Assembly (NCBI GenBank): GCA_913063325.1
Contig: CAJXYE010000014.1
Location: forward strand, 24,607 to 88,606
DNA from: an uncultured Colwellia sp.
GTDB lineage: Bacteria; Pseudomonadota; Gammaproteobacteria; Enterobacterales; Alteromonadaceae
Reading direction: 5' to 3'
Length of the DNA stretch: 64,000 nt
In this document: positions 6,656 through 14,745 of the stretch, one piece after another
Numbering within the stretch: the stretch's first letter is position 1
Layout of the letters: every line of letters begins with the position of its first letter
Program-made: the position numbers and the translations under genes
The notes under the pieces: generated by a model
Database searches by the model: none
The model's input: only the letters and a program-made list of their open reading frames with translations
Told to the model about the DNA's origin: nothing

Positions 6656-8170
6656 GTGCGCATATTAACAATATCAAGCTTGTACCCAAACAATAAAGAT
6701 CCCAAACATGGCATTTTTGTTGAAACGCGCTTGCGCCATTTAGTTAAAGACTTTCCTGAAATAAAGCCAACTGTTATAGCCCCTGTACCTTGGTTTCCAT
6801 TTTCTTCTAAACGCTTTGGTGAATATGCTAAATATGCTGGTGTTGTTAAACAAGAAGTTCGTAATGACATTGAAGTACATCACCCTAAATATCTAGTAAT
6901 CCCCAAAATAGGTATGTACTTAACACCATTATTTATGAGCTGGGCAATAGCAAAAACAATTAAAAAATTAAGCGCTATTTCAGAAGAGCAAGATCCTCGA
7001 TCAGACACTTCGAGGATGACGGAAAGTGAAACTTCGAGGATGACGGAAAGTGAAACTTTGAGGATGACGGAAGATGAAACTTCGAGGATGACGGAAAGTG
7101 AAACTTCGAGGATGACGGAAGGTGAAACTTCTAGGATGACGGAAGGTGAAACTTCTAGGATAACGGAAGATGATCTCCGTCATTCCGATGCCTCCACCCG
7201 TCATTCCGGTTATGTCTTAGGCCGGAATCCAGAGCAAGATCCAACTTCATCGTTATTTTTTCTGGGAAAAACCTTGTCGTCATTCAAGCAGTTTCTTGGC
7301 CGGAATCCAAAAAAGCTCCCATTCGACTTAATCGACGGTCATTATTTCTACCCTGATGGTGTTGCCATCGCAAAAGCAGCTAAAAAATATAACATCCCTT
7401 TTACTTGCACAGCTCGCGGCACAGACATTAACTTAGTACCTCAATACCCTAAAGCGTTAAGAATGATCAAGAAAGTGTTCAAGCAAGCATCACATATGAT
7501 GACTGTTTGCCAGGCACTTAAAGATGAAATGATAACCCTGGGTGCAGACAAAGATAAAATCTCTACATTAAGAAATGGTGTTGATCTTGATTTATTTTCA
7601 CCGTCTAATGAAGTTGAACAGCAAATAATAAAGGGTGAGCTTGGTATTAAGAATAAGCTTATTATGTCTGTTGGCTGGTTAATAGAAAGAAAAGGTCACT
7701 ATTTAGTGATTGATGCTATGCAAAATATTGATAATGCCACCTTAGCTATTGCGGGAAATGGACCAGATTTAAACCAACTTAAAGCTCAAGTTAAAACACT
7801 TGGTTTGGAAAATAATGTTAAATTTTTAGGTTCATTATCTCAGCCAGAACTGAATAAATGGTTTAAAGCTGCTGATGTTACTGTGTTAGCATCAAGCAGA
7901 GAAGGGTGGGCAAATGTACTTCTAGAGTCTATGGCGTCTGGCACGCCTGTTGTTGCAACTAAAGTATGGGGCACGCCTGAGGTGGTTACAACACAACATG
8001 CTGGGGTTTTGGTTGATAGAACGGTTGAATCAATAGGTGTAGGTATAAAAACACTTATGGGAAAAACGATTCAACGAGCTGCCACAAGAAAGTATGCTGA
8101 AAAATTTGATTGGCAGTCTACATCTGCAGGGCAATTTAAAATATTTAATACAATTGTAAATAAAGAATGA
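6656..8170 (+). CDS. GT4 glycosyltransferase with a repeat-encoded insert
   Basis: GT-B family 4 glycosyltransferase of the RILTISSLYPNNKDPKHGIFVETR type, expected to add a sugar to the exopolysaccharide repeat unit. GTG 6656 is the likely start: GGAAG (6646-6650) sits five bases upstream and gives MRILTISS at the N-terminus; TTG 6644 is possible. Residues about 112-218 are foreign low-complexity sequence, beginning with seven octapeptides of the TSRMTESE type and ending with RHSGYVLGRNPEQD and FKQFLGRNPKK. The family sequence resumes at FDLIDGHYFYPDGVAIAKAA. The donor half has HNG-like LRNGVDLDLFSP and the EX7E motif in REGWANVLLESM near residue 415. Without the insert it is about 397 residues, normal for the family. 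The insert is in a loop of the N-terminal domain. The gene overlaps the next one by 4 bp (ATGA). Confidence 0.85.
   Translation: MRILTISSLYPNNKDPKHGIFVETRLRHLVKDFPEIKPTVIAPVPWFPFSSKRFGEYAKYAGVVKQEVRNDIEVHHPKYLVIPKIGMYLTPLFMSWAIAKTIKKLSAISEEQDPRSDTSRMTESETSRMTESETLRMTEDETSRMTESETSRMTEGETSRMTEGETSRITEDDLRHSDASTRHSGYVLGRNPEQDPTSSLFFLGKTLSSFKQFLGRNPKKLPFDLIDGHYFYPDGVAIAKAAKKYNIPFTCTARGTDINLVPQYPKALRMIKKVFKQASHMMTVCQALKDEMITLGADKDKISTLRNGVDLDLFSPSNEVEQQIIKGELGIKNKLIMSVGWLIERKGHYLVIDAMQNIDNATLAIAGNGPDLNQLKAQVKTLGLENNVKFLGSLSQPELNKWFKAADVTVLASSREGWANVLLESMASGTPVVATKVWGTPEVVTTQHAGVLVDRTVESIGVGIKTLMGKTIQRAATRKYAEKFDWQSTSAGQFKIFNTIVNKE
6990..7309 (+). repeat. In-frame palindromic repeat insert in the second GT4 gene
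   Basis: It begins with a B half (GATCCTCGATCAGACACTTC). Seven tandem 24-nt copies of ACTTCGAGGATGACGGAAAG-type units follow at 7007-7174, read as TSRMTESE. Next comes an A half at 7198-7231 (CGTCATTCCGG, then TTAGGCCGGAATCCA) and a second, degraded A half at about 7278-7309. The order B-A differs from the usual A-B. All lengths keep the host frame open. Edges are uncertain by several bases. Confidence 0.92.
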
Positions 8171-9306
8171 AAATAATATATCACCACCGTATTGCATCGA
8201 AAGATGGGCAATATGTTCATGTAGAAGAAATTATTAATGCACTTCGTCAGCTTGGGCATGAAGTCATTATTGTTGCTCCAAACATTTCTGAACATTCAGA
8301 CTTTGGAAGCGATGGTGGTTGGGTTGATCTTTTAAAGGCTAAATTACCAAAAGCTTTTTATGAGGTATTAGAGTTTTCTTATAGTTTCTATGCTTTTTTT
8401 AAATTATGTAAAGCCATTATTAAGCATAAACCGGATGCTATTTATGAACGTTGTAACTTGTTTTTGCCTGCAGGAATTTGGGCTAAAAAACTTTTTAAAT
8501 TACCACTACAATTAGAAGTCAATTCACCATTATATCAAGAACGTAAAAAGTACGGGGGTATTGCGCTTGATGGTTTAGCCAAGTGGTCTGAAACATATGT
8601 ATGGAAAAATGCTGACAAGGTGTTACCCGTTACTCATGTTATGGCTAGTTATATAAAAGCCGTTGGCGTACCCGAAGCAAATATTACTGTAATACCTAAT
8701 GGTGTTAATACCGCAATATTCACACCAAAAAACACAGCTAATAGAGCACAAAGATTTGAAGGGAAATTAGTGGTAGGTTTTGTTGGTTTTTGTCGAGAAT
8801 GGCATAAATTAGATGAAGTGCTTGAGCTATTAGCAGGTGAAAAGAGAGACGATGTTTTTTTCCTTTTGGTAGGTGATGGCCCAATTATTCCTGAATTAAA
8901 AGCTCAAGCAAAAGGGTTAGGTTTTGAAAAACAATTTGAAACAACAGGTTTAGTAAAACGCGAAGATATGCCTTACTGGCTTGATCAAATGGATATTGCG
9001 CTTCAACCAGCGGTTACACCATGGGCTTCACCATTAAAAATGATTGAGTATTTAGCTAAAGGGTTAGCGATAGTTGCCCCAGATTCAGATAATATTAAAG
9101 AATTACTGTCTGATGAGAACAGTGTTCTTTTTAATGAAAATGAGCTTGACCAAATGTTAATCAAAATTCACTTATTGATTGAAAACTCACAACTAAGAGA
9201 AAAACTTTCTATTAATGCACAGCAAACCATTACACAATTAAATTTGTCATGGGTAGGTAATGCTGGAAAGATAGTTAACGGATTCAATACCAATGAATAT
9301 TCATAA
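8167..9306 (+). CDS. GT4 family glycosyltransferase
   Basis: A 379-residue GT-B glycosyltransferase, cytoplasmic. The N-terminus MKIIYHHRIASKDGQYVHVEEIINALRQLGHEV has the acceptor-domain start seen in family 4. VIPNGVNTAIFTP marks the linker near residue 180, and GKLVVGFVGFCREWHKLDEVLELL starts the donor domain. The EX7E region is weakened to SPLKMIEYLAKGLAIVAPD near 285-305, with a single clear glutamate. It begins inside the last codons of the previous glycosyltransferase (ATGA at 8167-8170), so the two are translationally coupled. Unlike its two neighbours it carries no repeat insert. Its sugar specificity cannot be inferred. Confidence 0.85.
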   Translation: MKIIYHHRIASKDGQYVHVEEIINALRQLGHEVIIVAPNISEHSDFGSDGGWVDLLKAKLPKAFYEVLEFSYSFYAFFKLCKAIIKHKPDAIYERCNLFLPAGIWAKKLFKLPLQLEVNSPLYQERKKYGGIALDGLAKWSETYVWKNADKVLPVTHVMASYIKAVGVPEANITVIPNGVNTAIFTPKNTANRAQRFEGKLVVGFVGFCREWHKLDEVLELLAGEKRDDVFFLLVGDGPIIPELKAQAKGLGFEKQFETTGLVKREDMPYWLDQMDIALQPAVTPWASPLKMIEYLAKGLAIVAPDSDNIKELLSDENSVLFNENELDQMLIKIHLLIENSQLREKLSINAQQTITQLNLSWVGNAGKIVNGFNTNEYS

Positions 9307-9372
9307 CACCATTAGTTTTACTCGCAACTTACAAGTAGATTACTCATATATAAAATTTAGGAACACAGGTTT

Positions 9373-9459
9373 ATGACAACACTTTTTTATTTAGTAAATA
9401 TGTGCGCAGCTTTATATTTAGCACGTTATTACTCTGACAAAGAAAAAGAAGCAGAGTAG
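9373..9459 (+). CDS. Small 28-residue membrane protein (hypothetical)
   Basis: An ATG at 9373 opens a 28-residue frame closed by TAG at 9457-9459. The first 20 residues (MTTLFYLVNMCAALYLARYY) form one hydrophobic segment and the last eight (SDKEKEAE) are highly charged, the usual build of a single-pass small membrane protein with a cytoplasmic tail. It ends three bases before the start of the O-glycosylation ligase gene, suggesting coupling. I do not recognise a family. Support is only the composition, spacing and the otherwise unexplained 66-bp-led gap. Confidence 0.5.
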   Translation: MTTLFYLVNMCAALYLARYYSDKEKEAE

Positions 9460-9462
9460 TTA

Positions 9463-10797
9463 ATGAGAGACCTTTTCTTGGTAATTCTTTTTCCATTTTT
9501 TCTTTATTATGGATTTAGAACGCCAGTAGTTGCGTTATACCTGTGGTTTTGGACGTCGATGTACCCTCTGCAAAATTGGCTTTTTGGCTTTGGCTTATCC
9601 TTGCGATTTAATATGGTTTTTTCATTAGCAACCATGCTTGGCTATGTGTTTATGAAAAACAAACCCGCTTTTAAAATGAGCGGGTTGCTTGCCTTAATTC
9701 TTATTTTTACATTTCATAGTGCATTAGGTGGGGCACTGTATGGAGCATACAGTGGTGTGTGGACCAAATTTGAATATTTTTTTAAAGTGATGTTGTTTTT
9801 TATTTTTACTGTGTTGTTATTAAGAAAAAAAGAACACTTTGAAGCGATATTGTTATATTTATGTTTAGCACTTTGTTTTTTTGGCGTAATGGAAGGCATG
9901 AAAGTTATACTTAGCGGTGGAGGACACAAAATGGCCGGTATACATGGGCCATTAGGAGATAATAATAAAGTAGCTTTAGGGCTAAATATGACTATTCCTT
10001 TGATTTTGTATTTGATTACACATGTAAAAGACAAGTACATTAAATTAGCACTAAAAGGTGCTGCTTTTTTTTGTATTATGGCAATTATTGGTACCGGTTC
10101 AAGAGGGGGGTTTATTGGGCTTGTTTTTATGGCGATATATTATTGGTGGAAAAATGGCAAGAAAATGTCTATTGTTTTCAGTGCACTATTAATAGCAGCT
10201 CTTGTGGCCGTTTTAATGCCATCATCATGGTTTGAACGTATGGAGACTATTGATAACAATAGTAGTAATAATAAAGAAGAAGTGAGTCCTTTAACCTCTA
10301 GAGTTACCTCATGGAAATTAAATTATTTAGCCGCTCTTGATCACCCTTTTGTTGGGTGGGGCTTTAATAGTACTGCAGTAAAAGGAGTATGGATAAATTA
10401 TGTTTATGATTTAGGTAGTCTTGATTGGGGCGTAGATACACCGATACCAACAAAAGGTTATGTTGCCCATAGTATTTATTTTGAAGTATTAGGTAACCAA
10501 GGTTTTCTCGGTTTATTTATGTTCTTATTAATCATATTTCTTACCCTGACTAAAATAAGTTCATTACAAAGGACCTATTATAAAAAAGGGAATTGGCAGA
10601 GTGATTTATTAAATGCAATAAAGGTTTCTATAGCAACCTTTTGTATTTGTGGTGCGGCTCTGAGTGCGGCATATTTTGAATTATTATATCTTTTAATTGC
10701 TTTGGTGCTTTGTCTTGAAATTGCAGCTAAAACGTCAGAAAAGGTTATGAAATTGGACGAGAATGGTATGAGAATTAAGAGCAATACTGTTGTGTAA
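9463..10797 (+). CDS. Probable O-glycosylation ligase, exosortase A-associated (Wzy/WaaL-like)
   Basis: A 444-residue polytopic inner-membrane protein with about ten hydrophobic segments. The start MRDLFLVILFPFFLYYGFRTPVVALYLWFWTSM and the GIHGPLGDNNKVALGLNMTIP segment match what I recall of the exosortase A-associated ligase family (TIGR03097-like). A periplasmic loop with SRVTSWKLNYLAALDHPFVGWGFNS and a later AHSIYFEVLGNQGF follows the Wzy_C/O-antigen ligase pattern, in which conserved Arg and His residues face the periplasm. It would polymerise or ligate undecaprenyl-linked glycan. It follows a coupled small membrane protein and belongs to the first + strand operon. Assignment as polymerase versus ligase is open. 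Confidence 0.82.
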   Translation: MRDLFLVILFPFFLYYGFRTPVVALYLWFWTSMYPLQNWLFGFGLSLRFNMVFSLATMLGYVFMKNKPAFKMSGLLALILIFTFHSALGGALYGAYSGVWTKFEYFFKVMLFFIFTVLLLRKKEHFEAILLYLCLALCFFGVMEGMKVILSGGGHKMAGIHGPLGDNNKVALGLNMTIPLILYLITHVKDKYIKLALKGAAFFCIMAIIGTGSRGGFIGLVFMAIYYWWKNGKKMSIVFSALLIAALVAVLMPSSWFERMETIDNNSSNNKEEVSPLTSRVTSWKLNYLAALDHPFVGWGFNSTAVKGVWINYVYDLGSLDWGVDTPIPTKGYVAHSIYFEVLGNQGFLGLFMFLLIIFLTLTKISSLQRTYYKKGNWQSDLLNAIKVSIATFCICGAALSAAYFELLYLLIALVLCLEIAAKTSEKVMKLDENGMRIKSNTVV

Positions 10798-10859
10798 TAT
10801 TTATCCCGTATCTTGAATCTAGACATTCAGTCAAACTAGCATTAATTATAGGAAATTAA

Positions 10860-11789
10860 ATGATAAACAGCGCGTTAAATCGTTTTCTTTTTAAACGAAA
10901 GATAAGGCAGGTCCTACAAACACAACCGTTGAAATATAGGCTTGACGATTCAATAACGGTTGTTTCAATGGTAGGTTCAAGTACTGTTTCTATGTATTTA
11001 GTCGCGATAAAATCGTTTATGGAAAATTTTGGTTACGGAGCCATTGAAGTCATTAATGATGGTACATTAACAATAGAAGATATTTCGATGTTAAAACATC
11101 AAATTCCTAATTTAAATATCAGTCTCGCGAGTGAAGTTGATACTCATGGTTGTCCAACGTATATTTCGTGGAAAAGATTGTTTCGTATTCAAAAGCTAGC
11201 GGAAACTAGTTATGTGATTCAACTAGATTCCGATACCGTTTCTTTAGGCCCTTTGGTTGAAGTACATGATAGGGTTATCAATAATGTTGGCTATTTAATA
11301 GGTAGTGAGCGTTGGGGGAAAGCGGTGAATGTTGAGCTATTAAGAGACATTGTTTCACAGTGGGACAATACGCATGTACAGCCCTTAGCTGAAATAAACT
11401 TTCATAAAATGAGTTTTTTTTCTGATGGCACTAAATATATAAGAGCTTGTGCTGGCTTTGCTGGCTACCCCAAAGGTTTTGCTACTATAGAGCAAATAAA
11501 AGAGCTGTCAGATGAAATTGAAAGCTATATTGGAAAAACATGGCATGGTTGGGGCAGTGAGCAAACAGCAACAATGTGTTTAATCTCAAAAACAAAAAAT
11601 GCGAGTGTTTTACCATGGCCGTACTATCAAAATTTTAAATTTCCGCAATCTAACGAATGCATAAAAAGCATGAATTTTATCCACTTTATCGGTAGTAATA
11701 GATTTGATAGTGGAATTTATAAGGGGTTGTTGACTTCACTTTTTGAAAAATGGCAAAGGACAGGTAGTTCGAATAAAGGAAGTTTATGA
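10860..11789 (+). CDS. GT-A-like glycosyltransferase with DxD motif
   Basis: A 309-residue protein I do not place in a named family. It has a GT-A-like core: a substrate-binding first half (SITVVSMVGSSTVSMYLVAIKSF), then YVIQLDSDTVSLGP with the metal/nucleotide-sugar DxD at residues 123-125, and a late WHGWGSEQTATM segment like the GxGSEQ acceptor loop of GT8-style enzymes. No signal peptide or membrane segment is seen, so it should act at the cytoplasmic face. The next gene, also a DxD glycosyltransferase, overlaps it by 4 bp (ATGA), so the pair is likely co-translated. Base composition is similar to its neighbours. Confidence 0.65.
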   Translation: MINSALNRFLFKRKIRQVLQTQPLKYRLDDSITVVSMVGSSTVSMYLVAIKSFMENFGYGAIEVINDGTLTIEDISMLKHQIPNLNISLASEVDTHGCPTYISWKRLFRIQKLAETSYVIQLDSDTVSLGPLVEVHDRVINNVGYLIGSERWGKAVNVELLRDIVSQWDNTHVQPLAEINFHKMSFFSDGTKYIRACAGFAGYPKGFATIEQIKELSDEIESYIGKTWHGWGSEQTATMCLISKTKNASVLPWPYYQNFKFPQSNECIKSMNFIHFIGSNRFDSGIYKGLLTSLFEKWQRTGSSNKGSL

Positions 11790-12580
11790 TCATTCTCAAC
11801 AGCCCTATACAGCCTAAATTTATTCTAAAAATACTATTGAGCTGGTGGCAAGATATTATTATGCGAAAGAGTCAACAGTATTCAGAAGCACAATTTAATT
11901 TCGTGTATTTTTCGTATAAGCCTGATTTTGAATACTTAAATATTTCACTAAAAAGCTTATTGCAAAACACTAAAATTACAGATATTAGGAATATTTATAT
12001 TTATGTAGATCAAAAAGATGTATTTACAAGTGTTCAAGTGAAAGCGCTAGCTAATCTTTCTTCCAAAATAATTTTTAGAAAAATAAATAACTTTGAATGG
12101 GGTAGCCCAAAATCTACTCTAAGTGAAATTCAATGTTACTTGTCACTTGCTGAAGAAATAAAACAGCCGGATGATTTTATGATTAAAGTTGATTCTGACA
12201 TTATTTTCATAAAAAGCAATAAGTTACATCGACTGCTTAGATCTAACTACCACGCTGCAGGGGATGCCCACTTCTTAGACTACAATTTTATACAAGGGGG
12301 AATGTATATGATTAGAATGGGAGAAATTGCACAAAACCTTTCAAAGATATCATTACATGATATTGAAAATATTTCACAGAAGATCAATTCAGTGGGAGAA
12401 GATAAGGTCATTAGCACCATATTTGAAGAGCAACAAAATTCATTTCATTGTACCCGTTTAATGCTATTTCCAGACGAGTATAAAAAAATTACAAATAGAT
12501 CATCATTTACTCGTTGGGAGTTTTGTTGTATGCATTTTCACCGAGATAAAGAAAATATGCGTAGCTATTTTTCTGAGTAA
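11786..12580 (+). CDS. Glycosyltransferase-like protein with DxD motif
   Basis: A 264-residue protein. FNFVYFSYKPDFEYLNISLKSLLQNT resembles the first strand-helix of GT-A enzymes, and DFMIKVDSDIIFIK carries a DxD at residues 136-138. A GGMYMIRMGEI segment follows. The chosen start (11786) overlaps the upstream stop as ATGA; a later in-frame Met near residue 26 is an alternative because the conserved-looking part begins after it. It is probably a sugar transferase working with the preceding gene on the same repeat unit. The family and donor sugar are not recognised. Confidence 0.6.
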   Translation: MIILNSPIQPKFILKILLSWWQDIIMRKSQQYSEAQFNFVYFSYKPDFEYLNISLKSLLQNTKITDIRNIYIYVDQKDVFTSVQVKALANLSSKIIFRKINNFEWGSPKSTLSEIQCYLSLAEEIKQPDDFMIKVDSDIIFIKSNKLHRLLRSNYHAAGDAHFLDYNFIQGGMYMIRMGEIAQNLSKISLHDIENISQKINSVGEDKVISTIFEEQQNSFHCTRLMLFPDEYKKITNRSSFTRWEFCCMHFHRDKENMRSYFSE

Positions 12581-12665
12581 TAAGTGAGTTTAATAATCCA
12601 AATATACTTTAGTAAGCTTTAATTTTACACTTAATAACATTGACGTTTTTTAAAAAGAGAAAAAT

Positions 12666-13451
12666 ATGAGATTAGAGTTTTATAGATTGGCAGAAGATAT
12701 TATTCGATTGGCAGGTAATAAGCCTGTAATTTATGTGTCAAATGACGGGAACTGGGGAGATGCGTTAATACATGCAGGTACGTTAGCATTTTTTAGACAC
12801 TTTAATATTAAATATAAAGAACTGCCGGTAAGTTATTCTGCATTACAAAGAAATTTGATGTTGTTGAAGGCAAAACTAAATGGCCAGCTAATTGTATTGG
12901 CTGGAGGTGGTGCTTGGTGTGGACATTATGGCCAGATGGCAAGAGCATCTAAAAATATGGTTGAGAGATATAACTTCAACAACTTCTTAGTGTTACCTTC
13001 ATCTTACGATAAAACATACAATATAAAGGGCATAATTTTTTATTGCAGAGATCAATTTGAAAGCCAAAAAAATATGCCTACAGCAAAATTTTGTCATGAT
13101 ATGGCTTTTTTTCTCGAACCTCTACAGTGCAATACGGAACCAACGAAAGGTATCGCAAATTCTTTTCGCGTTGACATTGAGTCCGGCGGTGAAATAACAC
13201 TGCCACATGATAATTATGATTTAAGCAGTAAAGGTCGACATGACGACGACATCTATGGCTTTTTTCAATATATATCGCAATTTTCTGTAATTAATACGGA
13301 TAGGTTACATGTTTCAATTGGCGCTTCTTTACTTGGTAAAGAGGTCAATTTATATGAAGGTTCTTATTTCAAAAATAATGCTATTTTTAAAACATCTCTA
13401 AAAAATTCATATCCTAGTACAAAATTTATATCGGCAGAAGGGAGAAAGTAG
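12666..13451 (+). CDS. Polysaccharide pyruvyl transferase family protein
   Basis: A 261-residue protein of the CsaB/GumL/ExoV pyruvyl transferase superfamily, which ketal-links pyruvate from PEP onto sugars. Evidence: the N-terminal NDGNWGDALIHAGTLAFF (family pattern N-x-GD), the glycine-rich VLAGGGAWCGHYGQ, and near the C-terminus VINTDRLHVSIGASLLGKEV with NTDRLH at residues 210-215, the conserved Arg-x-His of the family. It is somewhat short for the family (commonly above 300 residues). Pyruvyl groups add negative charge to extracellular glycans. The next gene starts immediately after its stop, so the PP-loop protein may act in the same modification. Confidence 0.82.
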   Translation: MRLEFYRLAEDIIRLAGNKPVIYVSNDGNWGDALIHAGTLAFFRHFNIKYKELPVSYSALQRNLMLLKAKLNGQLIVLAGGGAWCGHYGQMARASKNMVERYNFNNFLVLPSSYDKTYNIKGIIFYCRDQFESQKNMPTAKFCHDMAFFLEPLQCNTEPTKGIANSFRVDIESGGEITLPHDNYDLSSKGRHDDDIYGFFQYISQFSVINTDRLHVSIGASLLGKEVNLYEGSYFKNNAIFKTSLKNSYPSTKFISAEGRK

Positions 13452-14615
13452 ATGAATAAAATTTTCATAATACCTTCCTATTTAGAAGAATGTGATGGGT
13501 TTTATACAAGGAGTTGTAAAATTGTTGAAAATAATAGTGAAGAAATACTTTGGTTTCGTTTTCCAAGTAGCATAACTCCACCTGCTAACGATGATTGCGA
13601 TAGTTATTTATTGGCAGTATTGATGGATGGTATGAAAAAAAAATTAGATATCCATGTTAAAGGGGGGGTGTCGAAAAGCTTACTGATTAATTTAGACGAA
13701 TATCAAGCCATATGGAATAAATGGTGCCCAAAGGAATATTCTATTATTAAAATAACAGTTGATTTTTTTCAAGAAGAAAACGTTTCTGCCCGCGGAAATG
13801 TATGTGCTTTTTCTGGGGGGCTTGATTCTACTTTTTCTGTTTGGCGGCATACACAAAAGAAAAGTGCTTATCGAAATTTTAAAATTAATTATTGCTCTCT
13901 AATACATGGGTTTGATATACCTTTAAAAGATACATTAGCCTTTGAAAAAGTATTCTCTAATAGTTCCAAAACGCTAGCAGATATTGGTTTAACTCTTGTA
14001 CCCATTCATACTAATTATCGTGAAATTTCAAAAGCTAAATGGGAGCATTCACATGCATCGGCCTTAGTTGCAGTATTTTCAATTTTAAAAGCAACAGCGT
14101 CCGGTTGTTTGATTGGAAGTAGTTACCCTTACAGTTATTTGAATTTCCCATGGGGATCTACACCCATTAATGATTATTTGTTAAGTTCTGAAAGTTTTAA
14201 TGTAATACATGACGGAGCTTCACATACTCGTACTGAAAAAACAAATGAGATTATTGATTGGCAAACAGGTATTGAAAATTTAAGAGTTTGTTGGCAAGGT
14301 AAAGAAAAGAGTGGTAATTGCGGGGTGTGTGAGAAATGCATTAGAACAAAGCTAAACTTTAAAGCTTGTGGTACGGATTTTCCTTCTTGTTTTCCTTATG
14401 CTGATAGGCAAGCTTTGGACTTTTCTCATATTAGGTTAAATGCTCCAGGTATAAAAAAAGATTGGCAACAGATTGTTGATTTTGCAAAAAACAATAACAT
14501 AAATGCTCCTTGGGTTAAAAAAGCGGAACAATTGATTAACCAAAAAAGCTTGTTAGATCACTTATTACCAAAAGGTAGTAAAATGAGAAAGCTTGTGAGT
14601 AAATTAAAAAATTAA
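13452..14615 (+). CDS. PP-loop ATP-pyrophosphatase protein with CxxCxxC motif
   Basis: A 387-residue protein. CAFSGGLDSTFSVWRH holds the PP-loop SGGxDS at 121-126, diagnostic for N-type ATP pyrophosphatases (QueC, ThiI, AsnB, NadE), which adenylate an acyl, keto or urea oxygen. GNCGVCEKC (Cys290, 293, 296) followed by IRTKLNF resembles the zinc knuckle of QueC. The N-terminal 110 residues are not recognised. It is unlikely to be the true QueC, which is about 230 residues. Its ATG directly follows the pyruvyl transferase TAG with no gap, suggesting co-function in glycan synthesis. Amide formation on a sugar or on a carboxylated precursor is possible but is inference only. Confidence 0.65.
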   Translation: MNKIFIIPSYLEECDGFYTRSCKIVENNSEEILWFRFPSSITPPANDDCDSYLLAVLMDGMKKKLDIHVKGGVSKSLLINLDEYQAIWNKWCPKEYSIIKITVDFFQEENVSARGNVCAFSGGLDSTFSVWRHTQKKSAYRNFKINYCSLIHGFDIPLKDTLAFEKVFSNSSKTLADIGLTLVPIHTNYREISKAKWEHSHASALVAVFSILKATASGCLIGSSYPYSYLNFPWGSTPINDYLLSSESFNVIHDGASHTRTEKTNEIIDWQTGIENLRVCWQGKEKSGNCGVCEKCIRTKLNFKACGTDFPSCFPYADRQALDFSHIRLNAPGIKKDWQQIVDFAKNNNINAPWVKKAEQLINQKSLLDHLLPKGSKMRKLVSKLKN

Positions 14616-14745
14616 AAAATTAAAAACTCTAATACTGTATATCTTGAATATTCAGAATTTAATATTTATTTGAACTAAATTATTTGAGGTTATAATTTTG
14701 CTTCTGGTTTTAGAACATTGAAAAAAATACTATAAAGGGAAGAAC

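Noticed and set aside
11786..11820. N-terminus MIILNSPIQPK of a glycosyltransferase resembles MIALNSPVQPD of the aminotransferase at 29443
   Set aside because: Only about 11 residues are alike, followed by unrelated sequence; too short to claim a chimera.
10860..12580. Capsular or phage tail-spike-like genes
   Set aside because: Both proteins have GT-A DxD motifs and coupled starts within a glycosyltransferase operon; no phage genes are nearby.
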